From Dirofilaria immitis (lineage: Eukaryota; Nematoda; Chromadorea; Rhabditida; Onchocercidae), in NCBI GenBank assembly GCA_024305405.1, contig JAKNDB010000105.1:558001-622000 (forward strand): a DNA stretch of 64,000 bases, read 5' to 3'. The notes beneath the pieces are model-generated. The model did no database searches and was not told where the DNA came from. It saw nothing but the letters and a program-made list of their open reading frames with translations. The translations under genes were made by a program, and so were the position numbers. Position 1 is the stretch's first letter; the number at the start of each line of letters is the position of its first letter. This document shows, one piece after another, positions 12,410 through 27,500 of the stretch.

Positions 12410-14560
12410 GAGATATGTGATAAAGAATTATTTTTTAATAGTTTTTCACTTAGTTGATTTTAGTCCTCTCATGTCATGGAGAATTTTTCCATTGAAATTT
12501 TCTACCGAATATTGTAGCTTTTTTCTGTTGGATTTTCTTTATTTCATCAAATGAGAAAAATCACAATAATTATAGTTCAACCATCATTGCAATTTTAAGA
12601 TTTTTATTGATTTCATTCTACTAATGAAATCAGTAAAAAACGAAATTATTATATTATTGTAAATGAATAATTTATTTGGTTTTTAAGAAGAATCAAATAT
12701 ATTGGCAAGAAAATTTAGTAATAGCCTTAATATGATTTGCTTAATAAGCATTGATGTATTGAAAATATCGCGAGTAATGCAGACGATAGTGACCATCATA
12801 CTTATCTAGGTTTTTACAATAAAAGCGATGTCTAAATCATTGCGCCAATTTAAATTAATGTTAATCAAGTGGACGAATCTTGAAAAAAACAAGAAATCTT
12901 AAATTCAGAATCACTTATGCGATTTATCACTGTTGAAAAAAAAAACCGTAACAAAAATATAGAAAAGATTCCAACAAAAAACGAAGAACAGTTCTACACA
13001 TGACAAACATTCCCAATAAACTTCCAGATTGAGAAAGTTCCATTTAAATCTTCAGTACCATATGTAGTATCTAGAAAATCTTCATTGCTAGAAATTTTAC
13101 TTTTGTAATCTAGTCAGGAATTGTATCATATATTGGGAACTGTGATTAAAATTCTAAATACCGTTGAGAGTCAGGAGAAGAGACTTTTTACATGATAAAA
13201 AAAAGTATCTAGAATTTAGAAAAATGTAATGATTTGAATCCGTTAATTGTTCCTATCCTTTTCTACTTATTTCATTATCAGCAATTGATTGTGAAAAGAA
13301 ACGGAATACTGATTTTTTTCAAAGCTTCTTTGACTGGAATTTATGATGAATAAATAAAGATAGCATTAAATTTGGAAAATATGAATTAACTTTGAGCAAA
13401 ATGCGGATTTCAAAAGTTTGAGTAGGGAAACGTCTACTGCTTGTTTCAGTTTTAATTCATTCGTGCCTAAATTGAATAATACATTGCTGAAATAAGAAAG
13501 TATAATGTTTTCTGTGATAATGTTTCATCCAGAAATACTGCAAAAACAGTTTGAAATTATGACAATGGAAACATCAGTGATTTTGATAGGAAAAGCAAAA
13601 AGCAATAAATGACCAAATAGTAATACTGCTGTATATTTTTGAATATTATTGATCTGGATAAATTGAAAAGTTTTTTCGATTACATTTGATCATTTCTGTG
13701 AACAACTGCTGAGTTAAAGAGTTAATTATTTAGTTTAAATGCTCTTCTTAATTATGTTTTTGAAAATGCATATTTTATTACTGCCTTTTACTTTAAGCAA
13801 GTGGAAAACAATTGCAATTTCCAGTAATTGAATTAGATTCTGATGATACTTTTATGAAATTATAGAAAATGTTTTTAATATTGATTGGTTCGGCTTACGG
13901 CAAGATATTATGATAAATTTAAATTCTTCATTTTATTGAATTAAAATATCAAATCTTGAAATTTGCTTTATTAAAGCGAAAAAAACAAAAGTTGATACAT
14001 GGATTGCAAAGTTCAAAGATTGACTACGGTAACAATTGATATACACATACATATATTCATATCACGCAGAGAATATGATTTGGAAGCGTTGATAACTGCA
14101 GATGCAAATAACAAATCACATGCTCAATTTTAAAACATTATGAGGTGTTGAAGCACATACATTTTAAAACTAGTCAAAATATCACAAGCAAACAAACTTT
14201 TGAAAAGGTCAACTTCGATCATTTTTAAAGGATTATTAAATTCCTGTATATTTACCATACCTGTAACTACAGTGTTTGCTTGTTTAAAAATGGAATTAAA
14301 AAGAGATTTTGCTAGGAAACATCATGATTTTATATAAGATGTTGACGCCATAATTTCTTTATGAAAAATGAATAATCGTGACTATATTAAAATAAACTTA
14401 TGCCTAAAAATTACTGACACGTTGCGATGATTTTTTTTTAGTGTATTAAATTGCAATGTTCTATGTTACTTTTCTAGACGGTCAGCTTAAACTAAATAGC
14501 TATTGCTATTTAAATAAAACAATTGTGCTTCTTCAATCGAACAAATGCGCTCCAAAGTAT

Positions 14561-14592
14561 GTTCCTTCCTTCCATCCATCCTTCCTACCTTC
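14561..14592 (+). repeat. Pyrimidine microsatellite
   Basis: An imperfect CTTC/CATC run of about 32 bp. No further meaning is evident. Confidence 0.6.
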
Positions 14593-15103
14593 AAAGATAA
14601 ACAAAAACAGCGAGAACTCTACGTAAAGCTTATAAACGAATATTTTTTATTTTTTATTTTTTTAAATGATTCGACAAAATTTATGAAGTTTTGTGGAAGA
14701 ATTACTTTTCTGTGATTTGATAGTGAAATTAATTTATCAAAGACCATTTCATGTGGAACAAGGAAATAGTTTGTTATAACCTACGGCAATGCAAATTGTG
14801 ATCAAATATATTCATGATCCGTTGCATATGCAGAAATAATTTGTAATTTAAATTATAGATAAGCTTAATTTTATAAAATTGTATTTTACACTGCAATGAA
14901 ATTTAAAATTTTTCAACTTAATTACAGCATAATAATGTGGAATCAGGATAGAATGAAGGTTTTACTTACATATTCCTTATTTGATCTCAAATTATTGCTT
15001 AATGCATATAAAAATTTTTAAATATGGAAACTTTTAAATAGTATAAAATAAAACTTTGGATGGAATATTTTCTGATTCAATGAATGCCTGCTAAATAAAA
15101 GAA

Positions 15104-15148
15104 ATGCTGCAAAATTGTCTCAAATGATATGATCATATCAAACACAAC
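15104..15148 (-). repeat. Dispersed repeat copy B with 16-bp palindrome
   Basis: Inverted partner of 9335-9379, containing the same palindrome. It lies in intergenic DNA, 2.7 kb past the RBM19 stop codon. Confidence 0.6.
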
Positions 15149-16047
15149 ATATGCAATAAATTTTTAATCTCGCAATTATTGTTTCATTTGCGATGGTAAG
15201 AAAAAGATAACAACAAAAGAATTTAAATATTTTGTCTTGACTTCCTTCTCGAAACAGTCAGCCAAAATAAATTTATTGCAATAAAATTGATACTTCTAAT
15301 GTTCAGTGTTACTCTTTTTATTTGTAATGTTCATCTTATCATTCATTTATTTTTCCCGAATTAATGAATGACTAATAGGAAATATTTCTAACTGTGAAGA
15401 ATGTTATTCTTTTGATGATTATCTGATAATACTAGCAATCTTACCGCTCGAGTTCATCTTGCTATCTTGATAAAATGATTCGAAAGAAATTCTAAAAAGC
15501 TCAAGTCAGCAGGAAACCAAGACTGTCGAAAAAAATAAGAAAATGAGAAAAAGAAGTTGGAAAAATTTTTCTCTGAAGTGCCTGCATCCTCGACATTTTT
15601 CCTGATTTCTTTTCGCCTCTTTCTCATCCCAAATTATTTGGTAATCTCACTAGTTTTTATTTACTTCTTTTTGCAACTTACTAATAAATATCCGCCCACA
15701 TTTTCAGTTTAATTTTAGTTTTCTTTTTCCCTCTGTTTTCTATACCAATAAATTAGTGTGTTCAGAACTTCCGGAATCTCTCTGATATATCTGTAATTGC
15801 AAGAGTGGAAGCACAAGACAGACAACATTTGCCTTCAGGGAGTAAACCTACCACCTACAGCCTTCTACTCTTATGATTCCTTCACTTATCGTCTATTTAG
15901 GTGTTGCAAAGCAGCCGTTCCTGTCTATACCACTACTAAAGCTTATATTACACAAAATTTGGAGCCATTTGCTGTGTAAGCTTTAGCAGAAGTGCTGCAC
16001 ACAAATACAACACATACATATACATCTCTATTTCCTTGTCCAACTCG

Positions 16048-16156
16048 TTATCTTGCTAACCTGTAGCCTGTTTAACCTGTTAGCTTATTAGCCTAATTTA
16101 ATCTGTTAGCTTATTAGCCTGTTAGTTTGCTAGCCTGTTAGCTTATTAGTCTATTC
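16048..16156 (+). repeat. Degenerate minisatellite
   Basis: About 110 bp of imperfect tandem copies of a 16-bp unit resembling CTGTTAGCTTATTAGC, with truncated and point-mutated copies at both ends. Confidence 0.75.
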
Positions 16157-17269
16157 ATAAATGCACTCATTTCCTATCTGCAACAGAATAATTCATCCTC
16201 TATTTATTGATTCAAAATTATTTATTTTTACAAAAAAATTAATGATCCAGAAGTCTAATACACTGAATTATATCACAATGATTTAATTTGCTTGTAATTA
16301 ACTAATAAGATATTTCAAAAAAACTTTTATCTAAGAAATATATACTCAACAGTTTTATTTGTTCAGCAAAAATATAGTGTTCCATTGGTATTTTTCGTAA
16401 ATTCTGTTTAAAAACTATACTCTACTCTCATCTTAATCAGAATCCTTGTAAGATACCATTCCATCTTTTGTCTAAACCCAGTTCAAATATCATTCATTAT
16501 AATTATGTAAAGATTGTAGAAATTCTATGTAACATATCTGGATACTACTGTTAGGCAAAAATGAAGTCGTCGTCTATAGACAGGAAAGTTAAGCCTTTGA
16601 TATTCTCAGATTCATTATATTTGTATTGAGAAGAGAAGATTTAAATTTTTGTCAGCATTCTTTTTAAATAAATGCTTATATTTATCGAAAATTTTTAAAA
16701 AACATGCCTTTCCATTAGAAACTTTAAAAAAATACAAAATAATTATTTGTGAATTCCATTTTTTACGAAAGTTGAAATATGCAGGGAATAGTTTCACGCA
16801 CTTTTACTCTTTTTTACTTTGACCTCAATCGAAAGATGCAAAAGTTCAATACGGAATCCTTGTGATGAGCCAAACTATTGAAGATTGCTGTACTTTTCGT
16901 TTGATCATTTTTTCAAGTTTTTATTTCAAATAAATAAATTTGTTCGAAATTATCTCTTCAAGCGCAGAATTTTTTTTTGTCCTCAATTTTCTTTCCAGAT
17001 CTCCTACCATTATTTTATGCTTTGTGTTGATAAAATGTCGATCATTAGCTTAATGATACCAAGATTCTATTAACTGTAATCACAATTAATCCATTTTGAA
17101 TTCTTAAAATAATCGCGTAATTTGGAATCGAATCATTTCATAGAAACTAATTTCATCATATATTTCTGACAATAAGAAAAGAAGGAAAAAAATTCCTTGA
17201 ATCTTTTTTTGCTCACATAAATATAATTTCATTTGTCTAAGTTTTAATCTCTCTCTTAGAAAAAGTAGA

Positions 17270-17315
17270 CAATCAAGAGATAGATAGAGAGATAATAGAT
17301 CGATAGCAGGTAAGT
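17270..17315 (+). repeat. GATA-type microsatellite
   Basis: Interrupted GATA/GAGA repeats (AGATAGATAGAGAGATAATA and onwards). Short and degenerate. Confidence 0.5.
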
Positions 17316-18529
17316 GGACGGATAAATAAATAAGATACTTCTGCTTCTTGATAGATACAAGCAGAAAATAAATAAATTCATACACATTTCGTGGTTTCTG
17401 CTGCTATAAGTACCAAACAATTTTTTCAACAGCAGTTGCTCAGGAATGCGTCCCTTAATAAAAATAGTGTAATTGAGAATTTGAGAAAAGAAATAATTTG
17501 GTGGAGTAGCCTTTTCATAAACTGTATTTCAAAATTTAATGAAAAAAAAACCTTTATTTTTATGCTTTTAAAACTGCTGTTAATACTAGGAAGAAAGAAT
17601 GAGAATAGGAATGAAATTTGTTGAGATATTTGAACTCTCAAATGGAAATAATTGTATTTTAATATTTCATTTGTGTTAAAAGTTATATATATATATAGGT
17701 AGACTAGGTTTCGCCTGCCTATATTTTTTAAGTTTTAATTATTAATTTGTCGCCTAACCTTTCAATATAATTAATTGATAAGCTCACTACAGTCAATTAA
17801 ATCTTTTAATTACCGGACATTTAATTAAAATGGAAATCTCTCACTTTGTACCTGAATTTTGTAAAAAATCAACCTTGTTTTGCCGCTTAAGAAGGCTTTA
17901 TTTTCTGCTTTTTATCCTCAAAATTATTGTGTAGTGATGTGATTATATTAAACAAATTGCTCTTTTGTAACAGAGAGACAGGAGTTATTTTGATATAGTA
18001 GAGGGTCAGGATGATTCAATTATTTTGTATTATATTCCCTATGAATATTTTGGATTGCTTAATTTTTAAGAAAGACATTTCAAATCTTCTTATCAAAATG
18101 ATGAAGGAAGTAACGGAATTTATAAAATTTCCCAAATCTTTTTGGAACTTTATGTCTTTTCGTACATTTAATCACAAATCCCAATTTTTTTCGATAAAAG
18201 ATACGGTCAAAAGTTAGAATCGGAATATTAAAAGAGAAACTTTTGGGAATCTTTAAATATGTGATGGATATCCATGATAACTGATAATAATGTCAGAAGT
18301 GCAAGTAACGCATTTTACCGCATTTATTTATTAAGTGTGTGCAATAAAAATGAAACACATCTATCCATATATTATTTAACGTCGTGACCTTTTGTGTTTG
18401 ATTTTTGAAGAGATGTTCCTATGAAGTTTCATTCGAGATAGATACGGTAACGATTTATTTCGATAAGGAACGTAAATGATGCAATTTTGTTCAAGTAGAA
18501 AATAGCAAATTGAAATTTTCGTTCATTTC

Positions 18530-18531
18530 AG
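18530..18531 (+). promoter_or_regulatory. Candidate SL or 5'-UTR splice acceptor of the myosin gene
   Basis: TTCATTTCAG ends here, 15 bp before the myosin ATG at 18547. It fits either SL1 trans-splicing or the end of a 5'-UTR intron. The sequence alone cannot tell these apart. Confidence 0.5.
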
Positions 18532-18546
18532 CATTTTTCGGTAAGG

Positions 18547-21500
18547 ATGGCTGCTGAATTAGGCAAATTTGAAGACGACGAAGGATACCAATATTTAGAA
18601 GTTAGTCGAGAGGAGAAGACACAGAATGCTGCAAAGCCCTTCGATTCTAAAAAGAACTGCTGGATTCCTGATGCTGAAGACGGTAAATTAAATTTTGAAA
18701 AATATTTAAGTAAGAGAACGAAGAGAGAACAAATCTTTGCTATGACAGAATTCTTGATAAATTTGAATTTTGTAGGTTTTGTTGCTGCTGAAATAAAATC
18801 ATCGTCAGGCGACAAAATAACTGTAGTTACTGTGAAGGGCAATGAGATTACAGTGAAAAAGAGGAAATTCAGGAAATGAATCCTCCTAAATTCAGTAAAA
18901 CAGAAGATATGGCCAACTTGACATTTTTGAATGAAGCTTCAGTGCTGAACAATCTTAAGGAAAGATACTTCTCCATGATGATTTATGTAAGTTCGTAAGT
19001 TATTTTCATGTCAAACTATGATTGCACTTCACAGAATTATAGAAATTGAAAATTTTCTTTGAAATTTAGTCGAATTCTACACACTAAATGCTAAATGTGT
19101 TCAAAGGAATTAGCTTCAATTTATTATAATATTTTCAATGCGATCACATTTTTCAGACATATTCTGGTCTGTTCTGTGTAGTAATCAATCCGTACAAGCG
19201 TTTGCCTATCTATACGCCATCCATTATCCAGCATTATATAGGTAAAAGACGAAACGAAATGCCGCCGCATTTATTCGCCGTATCTGATGAAGCATATCGA
19301 AATATTCTCATTGGTATAATTATGATTTTATTAATGTAAATATATGCTAAGCACAGAGGAAATTTAAAAGATATAATAATTGTTGTAAGAATTAAAAAAT
19401 AGTGAGGTATGATGAAGTAATAATGAAAGCTTCAGAATAGTAATTCCAGTTGCCTTGTGATATTATGATGATACATAACTCAATCCATATAATTATCATA
19501 TTGTTTACTGTTGTAGTTAATGTACTACAGTAAAAATAGCTACAACAATGTTCTAATCTAATTCTAGATCATGAGAATCAATCAATGCTGATTACCGGTG
19601 AATCTGGTGCCGGTAAAACTGAAAACACGAAGAAAGTCATCGCTTACTTCGCTATTGTAGGTGCTACGCAACAGAAAAAGGAAGAAGGCAAGAAAGGAGT
19701 ATGTTTTAATTTAATACAATTTTAAACTTCTGAAAAAATAGGCCTGCAAAGTAGATTGGCAAAATTTTAGTCTTGACTGATCATTTTTTGAATTAGAACT
19801 CGTGAAATTTTGTTTTTGGCCGTAATAATTAACTATACTGATGTCTGAAAACAAAAATGCTTCTTTAAATCAGTGAAAAATAAACATTTTCTGAGAAAAC
19901 CTCCTAATAGTCAAAACATTTTCCTTCTATTTTTCGTTTGGAAAATTTCTGTACAGAAACATTTCATTATGGATTCCATGATCAATTTTTATGTAGACTT
20001 AAGTGTTTTATTATTCAAGGATGATATTTATCTGAATTCCAGGGAACTCTGGAAGAACAAATCGTTCAAACTAATCCAGTATTGGAAGCTTTTGGTGAGC
20101 TAATTGCAGAAATTGTATAGATTCTCCTGTTATTGCATTTTAAATCTCAGAACTTGCTTGATAAATTAAAATTATAGTACATTATTTATTTTTAATAATC
20201 TAGTTATAGCTCTAAAAAATCTTGATCAGTAGTAAACTTTTTTGTGTACCGATCTTTTCTAAAGAGAATAGACTTCAACTTCCAACTTCGTAAATGGATT
20301 TCATATTTCGATTAAAAAGTAGTTTGAACAGTTTCTTAAATTATTTAACAATTCTTTTATAAAAAAAAGTAAGAGGACTTTTATCTTAATGCACAATATC
20401 GTACGGGAATGACTGTAATAGATAAAAACAACTAGGATATGTGGTAAGATGAAGTGATGACTTTTGAACTGGAATCATAATTGCAGGTAATGCAAAGACG
20501 GTTCGAAACAACAATTCCTCTCGATTTGGCAAATTTATTAGAACTCATTTTACCAAAGATGGGAAACTTGCTGGAGGTGATATTGAGCACTGTGAGTTTT
20601 TCGTAAATTTATCGAGATTGTGAGATTTTCAATTGACAAATTTTTCTTGAAATTATTGAGTCATTAAACAAATTAATGTTAATATAATCTTTTAGATTAA
20701 TTAATGATCTCTAAAATTCCTATTAACTTGCTTAGACAAAAATTTTTTAGATCTTTTTGAAAAGTCACGCGTTGTGCGGCAAGCTCCTGGTGAACGTAGT
20801 TATCATATTTATTATCAACTTATGTCAGGTTATCATCCAAAAATAAGAGGTTCGTATTAAAAACATCTCTATTTAGATAACAAAAATTGAATATTTGGAA
20901 AAAAAAATAGTTTCCTATTCTTCTAGAAAAGTAATGGAGTAATCCGAAACGATCATTAATTTGCAGAAGATCTACATTTGACTAAAGACCTCAAGTATTA
21001 CCACTTCTGTTCCCAAGCAGAGCTAACTATTGAAGGTGTGAATGACAAGGAGGAAATGCAACTTACGCAGGTACATTATTTGTCTAAGCCATCTAAGTCA
21101 AATGCAGTTTAAAATTTCACTTCCTAATTTTGTTGTACTATTCCAGGAAGCATTTGATATTATGGGTTTCGAGGATCAAGAAACACACGATCTGTATGCT
21201 AATGTGGCTGGCATTATGCATATGGGGAGATGAAATTCAAACAACGACCTCGTGAAGAGCAGGCAGAGCCAGACGGGGATGAAGGTTAAGATTTTTTTCG
21301 ATCATTTTTCATTTCTATGGCAAGCGTCGAAGACTCCCAATACAGGATTTCGACCATTTGAAATTCAAATTTTCATTTTAAAAGAACCGAAAACTTTATC
21401 AACACCAAGTTTTAGATGCAAAAATGCTGGTTTTTGTTTTGGCGTCGATCACGAAGAATTCCTAAAAGCCTTAACAAAACCACGTGTTCGTGTCGGTTCA

Positions 21501-24500
21501 GAATGGGTTAATAAAGGTCAAAACTTAGAACAGGTATTCCATAAATGAAGAATTAATGAAAAACTTTTTATCACTTGAATTTACAGTTAAATCAATTCTA
21601 TTTTCAAATTTTTAAGAAAGCATGTATATTGTACTCCGTAGTCAAAAAAATCAGCATTAAATTTATCGCATGATAGAAGTAAAAATTCCTAGGTGCACTG
21701 GGCTGTGGATGGTCTTGGTAAGGCCATCTATTCGCGAATGTTCAGATGGATCATCGATAGATGTAACAGAACACTCGACCAGCATAAAGAAAATAGAAAA
21801 TATTTTATTGGCGTCTTGGATATCGCTGGTTTTGAGATTTTTGATGTACACTTCTTGTTATCTTAAAGTTTAAGTTTTTAAAATAGTCCTATTCATTAAG
21901 CCTGCAATATTCGAAAAATCGTTAGTTTGGAAGAAACCAGTAAATTGCATAATGAATATGAATTCTGGAACTTTAGTGCCGAGAACCTTTAAACAGATGA
22001 AGTAGATTTCAAAGAATTATAAGCATCAATTGCTTAGAAACTTTCGAAATTTGCAGCTTAATTCATTCGAGCAATTGTGGATTAATTTCGTAAACGAACG
22101 ATTACAACAATTTTTCAACCATCACATGTTCGTACTTGAACAAGAAGAATATAAACGTGAAGGCATCGCATGGACTTTCATCGATTTCGGTCTCGATTTA
22201 CAAGCTTGTATTGAACTGATTGAAAAAGTAATGCATTTACAATTTAAATTTTGAACTGAAACTTAATAAGAATAAACATGCGAAGTTCCTTGATCAAAAA
22301 GAAATATCAACTGTGTAAAATTGCTCAAAAATCTTTAAGCCCTTGGGTATCGTTTCAATGCTGGATGAAGAATGCATCGTACCAAAAGCGACTGATATGA
22401 CATTCGTGCAAAAACTAAATGATCAGCACCTTGGTAAACATCCCAATTATCAGAAACCTCGACCACCGAAGGGAAAACAATCTGAAGCTCATTTTGCTGT
22501 TATTCATTACGCTGGCACTGTATGTTTCCGTCAATTTCCATATTTCATTTTCAAATCCAACAAAAAGTTTTGGCAAAGAATTATGAGGCTTATCTTAACG
22601 AGAAAAAGTCAGAGGATATAGAAAGTGATGAATGAAGATAAAAGGAGATGAATTACTTATTCTCACTTGCAGTTTGAAATTTTGTATTTTCCGGAACTTG
22701 AATCAATCAATTAATGTTGATTGTTTTTAAATATCAAATTTTTAAAATTTATTCGATGATTTTCGTTTCAATCAATCCAAATTTGTTTTATTCAAAAAAA
22801 TTCTAAATCTTATTTTCATGAAAAAATATAGGTACGATACAACGCTACAAACTTTTTGGAAAAGAATAAAGACCCGCTGAATGATTCGGCTGTTGCTGTT
22901 TTGAAACACTGTAGCGGCAATCAATTACTGCTAAATATTTGGGCTGATTACCAAACTCAGGAAGAAGCAGCGGAAGCCGCTAAAGCTGGCATTGGTGCGT
23001 CAAATAAGATTTAATTTGCAGAGCCTCTTAAAAATATTCATCATGATATGATAAAATATTTCTCTTTAATTCTGATTCAGACGCGAATGAATTTTCTCTT
23101 TTGATTCATACTTTATCGAGAAAGTTAAGTAACTTAAACTAAATGATAAACTAGCAAAGGTATTGTTACCACAAAAAACTTGACTGAAAGAAAATGATTC
23201 ATTAAAATCTTGATGTCACGAAATTCTTAATATGATTCTTTTGCACTATAACCGGATCAGATCAGTGAATCAGCATAATTCTGATCTGTTCAGAAGGTGG
23301 ACGTAAGAAAGGTAAATCAGCGTCGTTTATGACTGTGTCTATGATGTATCGTGAGTCATTGAACAACTTAATGAATATGCTATATCAGACACATCCACAT
23401 TTCATCCGTTGTATTATACCGAACGAAAAGAAAGCGAGCGGTAAGTAATTTGAGTTTCAAGGACAAAAAGAGACATATCTATGATTTTTTGATTAATAAT
23501 TGAATTATAGAGAAACTAATATATATGAAGATTTATATGATGCATATTATATGAGTCTTTTGAATGATTGTTTAGGAGTTATCGATTCAGCATTGGTATT
23601 AAATCAGCTGACTTGTAATGGCGTGCTAGAGGGTATTCGAATTTGCCGTAAAGGCTATCCGAATAGAATGCTGTATCCAGATTTCAAGCATCGTTATGCT
23701 ATCCTTGCTGCTGATGCGGCAAAGTGTGAGGATGAGAAAGTCGCAGCAACGGGTATTACTGATTTTTTGTGTAATAACGGCAAACTAAACGATGAAGAAT
23801 TCAAAATGGGCTCAACGAAGATCTTTTTCAAAGCCGGTATCTTGGCTCGTCTTGAGGATTTGCGTGATGAAGCATTACGTGTTATAATGACGAATTTCCA
23901 TGCTAAAATTCGAAGTTGGTTGGGCTTAGCTGATAGGAAACGTCGTATACAGCAGAAGTCAGGTAATTTGATTTGCTTGTTTAATCTAGTCTTAGTCTTA
24001 AAATATCTTATTTATTCTTGTTCTTCTTGATCACCTTAGATACTCGTTTTTATTTGAATTTTAAAAAATTTTTGAATCCTATTTAAGAGTTTTAAAAATT
24101 TTCTGTTGGTCTTGCTTTGATTTTTGTTTTCTAATTAATTGAGAAATGAAGTTTAATGAAAATGACTCGCTAAAGTAAAATTTAAAGTAGATTGAGTTTT
24201 AATTTATAAAAATATTGAATTTTTAATTCATCAAATGAATTAAAAGTTATTTGTCTGTTATTTTAAAAGATTGTAGCTTTTAACGATGTTTTGTTTCTCG
24301 TAGCTCAAAATAAGTCATGGAATGCTAGGAGGGCAACCCTTTGATACTAAACTAGTTAATTCCAGGTCTGCTGATGATCCAGCGTAATATTCGTACATGG
24401 TGCTTATTGCGTACCTGGGAATGGTTCAAGTTGTATGGTCGTATAAAGCCAATGTTGAAGGCTGGCAAAGAATTGGAAGAAATAGAAAAATTGAACGAAA

Positions 24501-27500
24501 AAATTAAGACTCTGGAAGAAACACTAGTGAAAGAGGAAGGAAATCGTAAAGACTTAGAAGACAAAGTAAGTCATATCTCTTTAAACAGCATTTTTACGAA
24601 CTTGTTGTAAAGCAGAGGTGTACCTAATGCATTATTAATATTAATATTACATTATCACTACCATCCACTTTGCTACCGATTATCAAAATCGTCACTGATT
24701 ATCTTAAAAACTTAATCAGTTTATTAGATTTAGCTTAAGACTTTTTCGAATTTAATAAAGACTCCTAATTATTTTCATTAAGAAAATAATTGTCGTTGAT
24801 TTGTTTCATACCTAAAGTAATGAAGAAAAAAACTATTTTAAACATTATCAACATAAAAAGAAAATGAAATAACCGTTTATTTAACATTAAAAGCTGGAAT
24901 AACTTCAGATATCTTCGAAATGATGTACTGAAAAATTTCATTTTGGAATGATCCATTTTTATCTTTTTTTTAAATTTTTCACCAAATCATGTGATTGAGA
25001 ATCAGAAAAATGAAATATTGAAAACCGAAGATGCAAAAAGAGATAAGAAAAATTTGTCAACTTTCTACTTCATTTTGATTCATTGACTTTCATCTTGGAG
25101 GTACTCTACTTCTATACTTTCTACATTTTGATATTAGAAAACAATACCTTCCAAGATTAAAGCGATTTTTCCATGGTTTTCCAGTAATCGATTAATAACA
25201 ATGCAACGTTGGGACTAACTGCCTATGACTTTTTTCCTAATTCTTTTTTATTTAGAAAGTTCATTTAATTAAGTTTTTTGAATTTATAATAAAAATAAGA
25301 ATGGGTCAGGATAATATAATTTGGATGAAGAAAGAGGACAGCGAAATTAGGAAGAAATTTAAGAAACTATGTATCATTTTTTTTTCTTTTGGTAATCAAA
25401 AAAATACTAAGAGAACCGAACTTTTAGATTGCTGATTTGAACCGAGAAAAGAACCAGTTATTCGAAAACTTAGAAAAAGAAAAGCACACTTAGCTGAGTC
25501 TGAAGAACAAAATCAGAAATTAAGTGCGATAAAAGCGGACATGGAACGGCATCTACAAGAATTAAACGATCAGATAGCTGAACTGGATGATCGAAATGAA
25601 AATCTAAATCGAGCAAAAAGAAGGGTGAACAAGAAATTAGTGATTTAAAAAAGAAAAATCAGGTACGAAGATAAGTTTTAAAATAATTAGAATTCTTTGA
25701 AAATTCGGGAATTAATTTCACATGCTATTGATTTCATTAATTTAGTAAGCAATAAAGTATTAATTGATAAATAAACAAGTGAATATTTTTGCATTTAGGA
25801 ATTGGAAATGTCATTACGAAAAGCTGAAAATGAAAGGCAATCTCGTGAACAGAACATTCGTTCATTGCAAGGAGAGATGGCAAATCAAGATGAAACCATT
25901 GCTCGTGTCAATAAGGAAAAGAAACAGCAGGAGGAGGTGTTAAACTAATTAATCTTTTTGAATTTAAGAAATTAATGCTGAAAAAAGTTTAAAGACAGTC
26001 GTTGACAAAAATGGTAGCCAAGATGACAAGTAAATGATTTTCAAATTATAAGTAATTTTGGCATTTCATAATTTTTCCAAATTTTTACATATTTTTTATC
26101 TTTTTCCTTTTCTATGCGTTTCTTTTAGATCATTTCCCAGTTTATGCAAACTCAGCTAAAACTTTTAAATTTATAAATCTTAATTTGAAGAGATCATCGA
26201 TTTCCCTCTAAATTCTATTGTCAATAAATGATATTCAGATAAACAGAAAATTAATGGAAGATTTGCAAACCGAAGAAGACAAAGTTAACCACATCCAGAG
26301 ACTCAAAACAAAAATGGAACAACAGTTGGATGATGTTAATATAATATTCATTTATCTGCATAAAAATATATGATCTTTAATCAGTTGTTTAAACTAACGC
26401 GGAATTATTTAATTATTGATTTCGAGCATTTGATTCAACAAATTTACTAACCATTTTTGAATTAATTCTGATAATCATATCTCCTCGCCATTTCCAGATG
26501 GAAGAAAGGATAGAACGTGAGAAGCGTGCACGCCTGGACATGGAAAAAGCTAAAAGGAAAGTAGACGGTGAATTGAAAGTGGCTCAAGAGAATATTGATG
26601 AAATTACTAAACAAAAACATGATATTGAGCAGGTTTTAAAGAGGTAGAAATGAATAATAGTAGTAAAACGAAAATAAAACTGAAATTGAACGAATGCTAT
26701 CAAAATAGGTATTGTAATGGGGATTTTTAAGTAAATAATAAAGTACGACAGGCTAATTTAAATTGCTTCCTTTCTTTTTATTGATTTCTACCCGAATTTA
26801 CAACATTTTGATTGGAGGAAAGAAGCAGACTTGATGAACGCGGCAGGTAAGCTCGATGGAGAACAATCAATGGTTACCAAGCTTCAAAAACAAATCAAGG
26901 AACTGGAAAACCGGTGAATAATTCATTATTTTATGCTAAATTTTGATTAATCTTGGAACACTTAAATATGAAAGTTTCAAAATACGAATAGCTGGAAGTT
27001 TCTGAAATTGCTTCATTTAAATCAAATCTAAAAATCAGTTATATTCCAGTATTGCTGAACTTGAAGAGGATTTGGAGCAAGAGCGACAATCACGGAATAA
27101 ATTGGATCGTGCAAAGGAGATCTACAACGTGAACTGGATGAAATAACGCAGCGTTTAGATGAACAAGGTGGTGCTACTGCAGCACAAATTGAACTAAACA
27201 AGAAACGTGAAGCGGAAATGGCCAAATTAAAGAGGGATTTGGAAGTATTGTTTTCAATTATTTGTATAAAATATTTGATTGTAGATGAAGTCAAAGCAAT
27301 AGCAACTTTATCTCCACTGACATTGGTTTTTTTCAGTTATCATTTCTCTCATCGGTTGCTGCTGATTCTATCTATTATTATGATTATTTCAGGAAAACAA
27401 TATGAACCACGAGTTGCAAATCTCGGCACTACGTAAAAAGCACAATGATGCTGTTGCGGAACTCAGTGATCAACTGGAGCAGATGCAAAAGATGAAAGCT

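Larger units (their letters stand above)
12410..18546. other. Intergenic region between RBM19 and myosin
   Basis: No convincing exon is visible on either strand in about 6.1 kb. It holds small repeats, listed separately, and presumably the muscle promoter of the myosin gene. Short ATG-to-stop runs here (for example 15797-15979 and 16885-17073) lack splice context or family resemblance. The base composition is very AT-rich throughout. Confidence 0.6.

Noticed and set aside
15797..15979. 60-codon open frame with CCK-like cysteines
   Set aside because: No signal peptide, no exon partner, and it lies beside a degenerate minisatellite.
18683..18775. Insertion of about 31 extra residues in the myosin N-terminus (open reading through 18683-18775)
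   Set aside because: The stretch begins GTAAAT and ends TTTTGTAG; removing it restores the conserved myosin N-terminal SH3-like sequence, so it is a small intron of 93 bp that happens to stay open.
23258..23288. 8-bp inverted repeat CAGATCAG/CTGATCTG before a myosin acceptor
   Set aside because: Too short to distinguish from chance in a window of this size.
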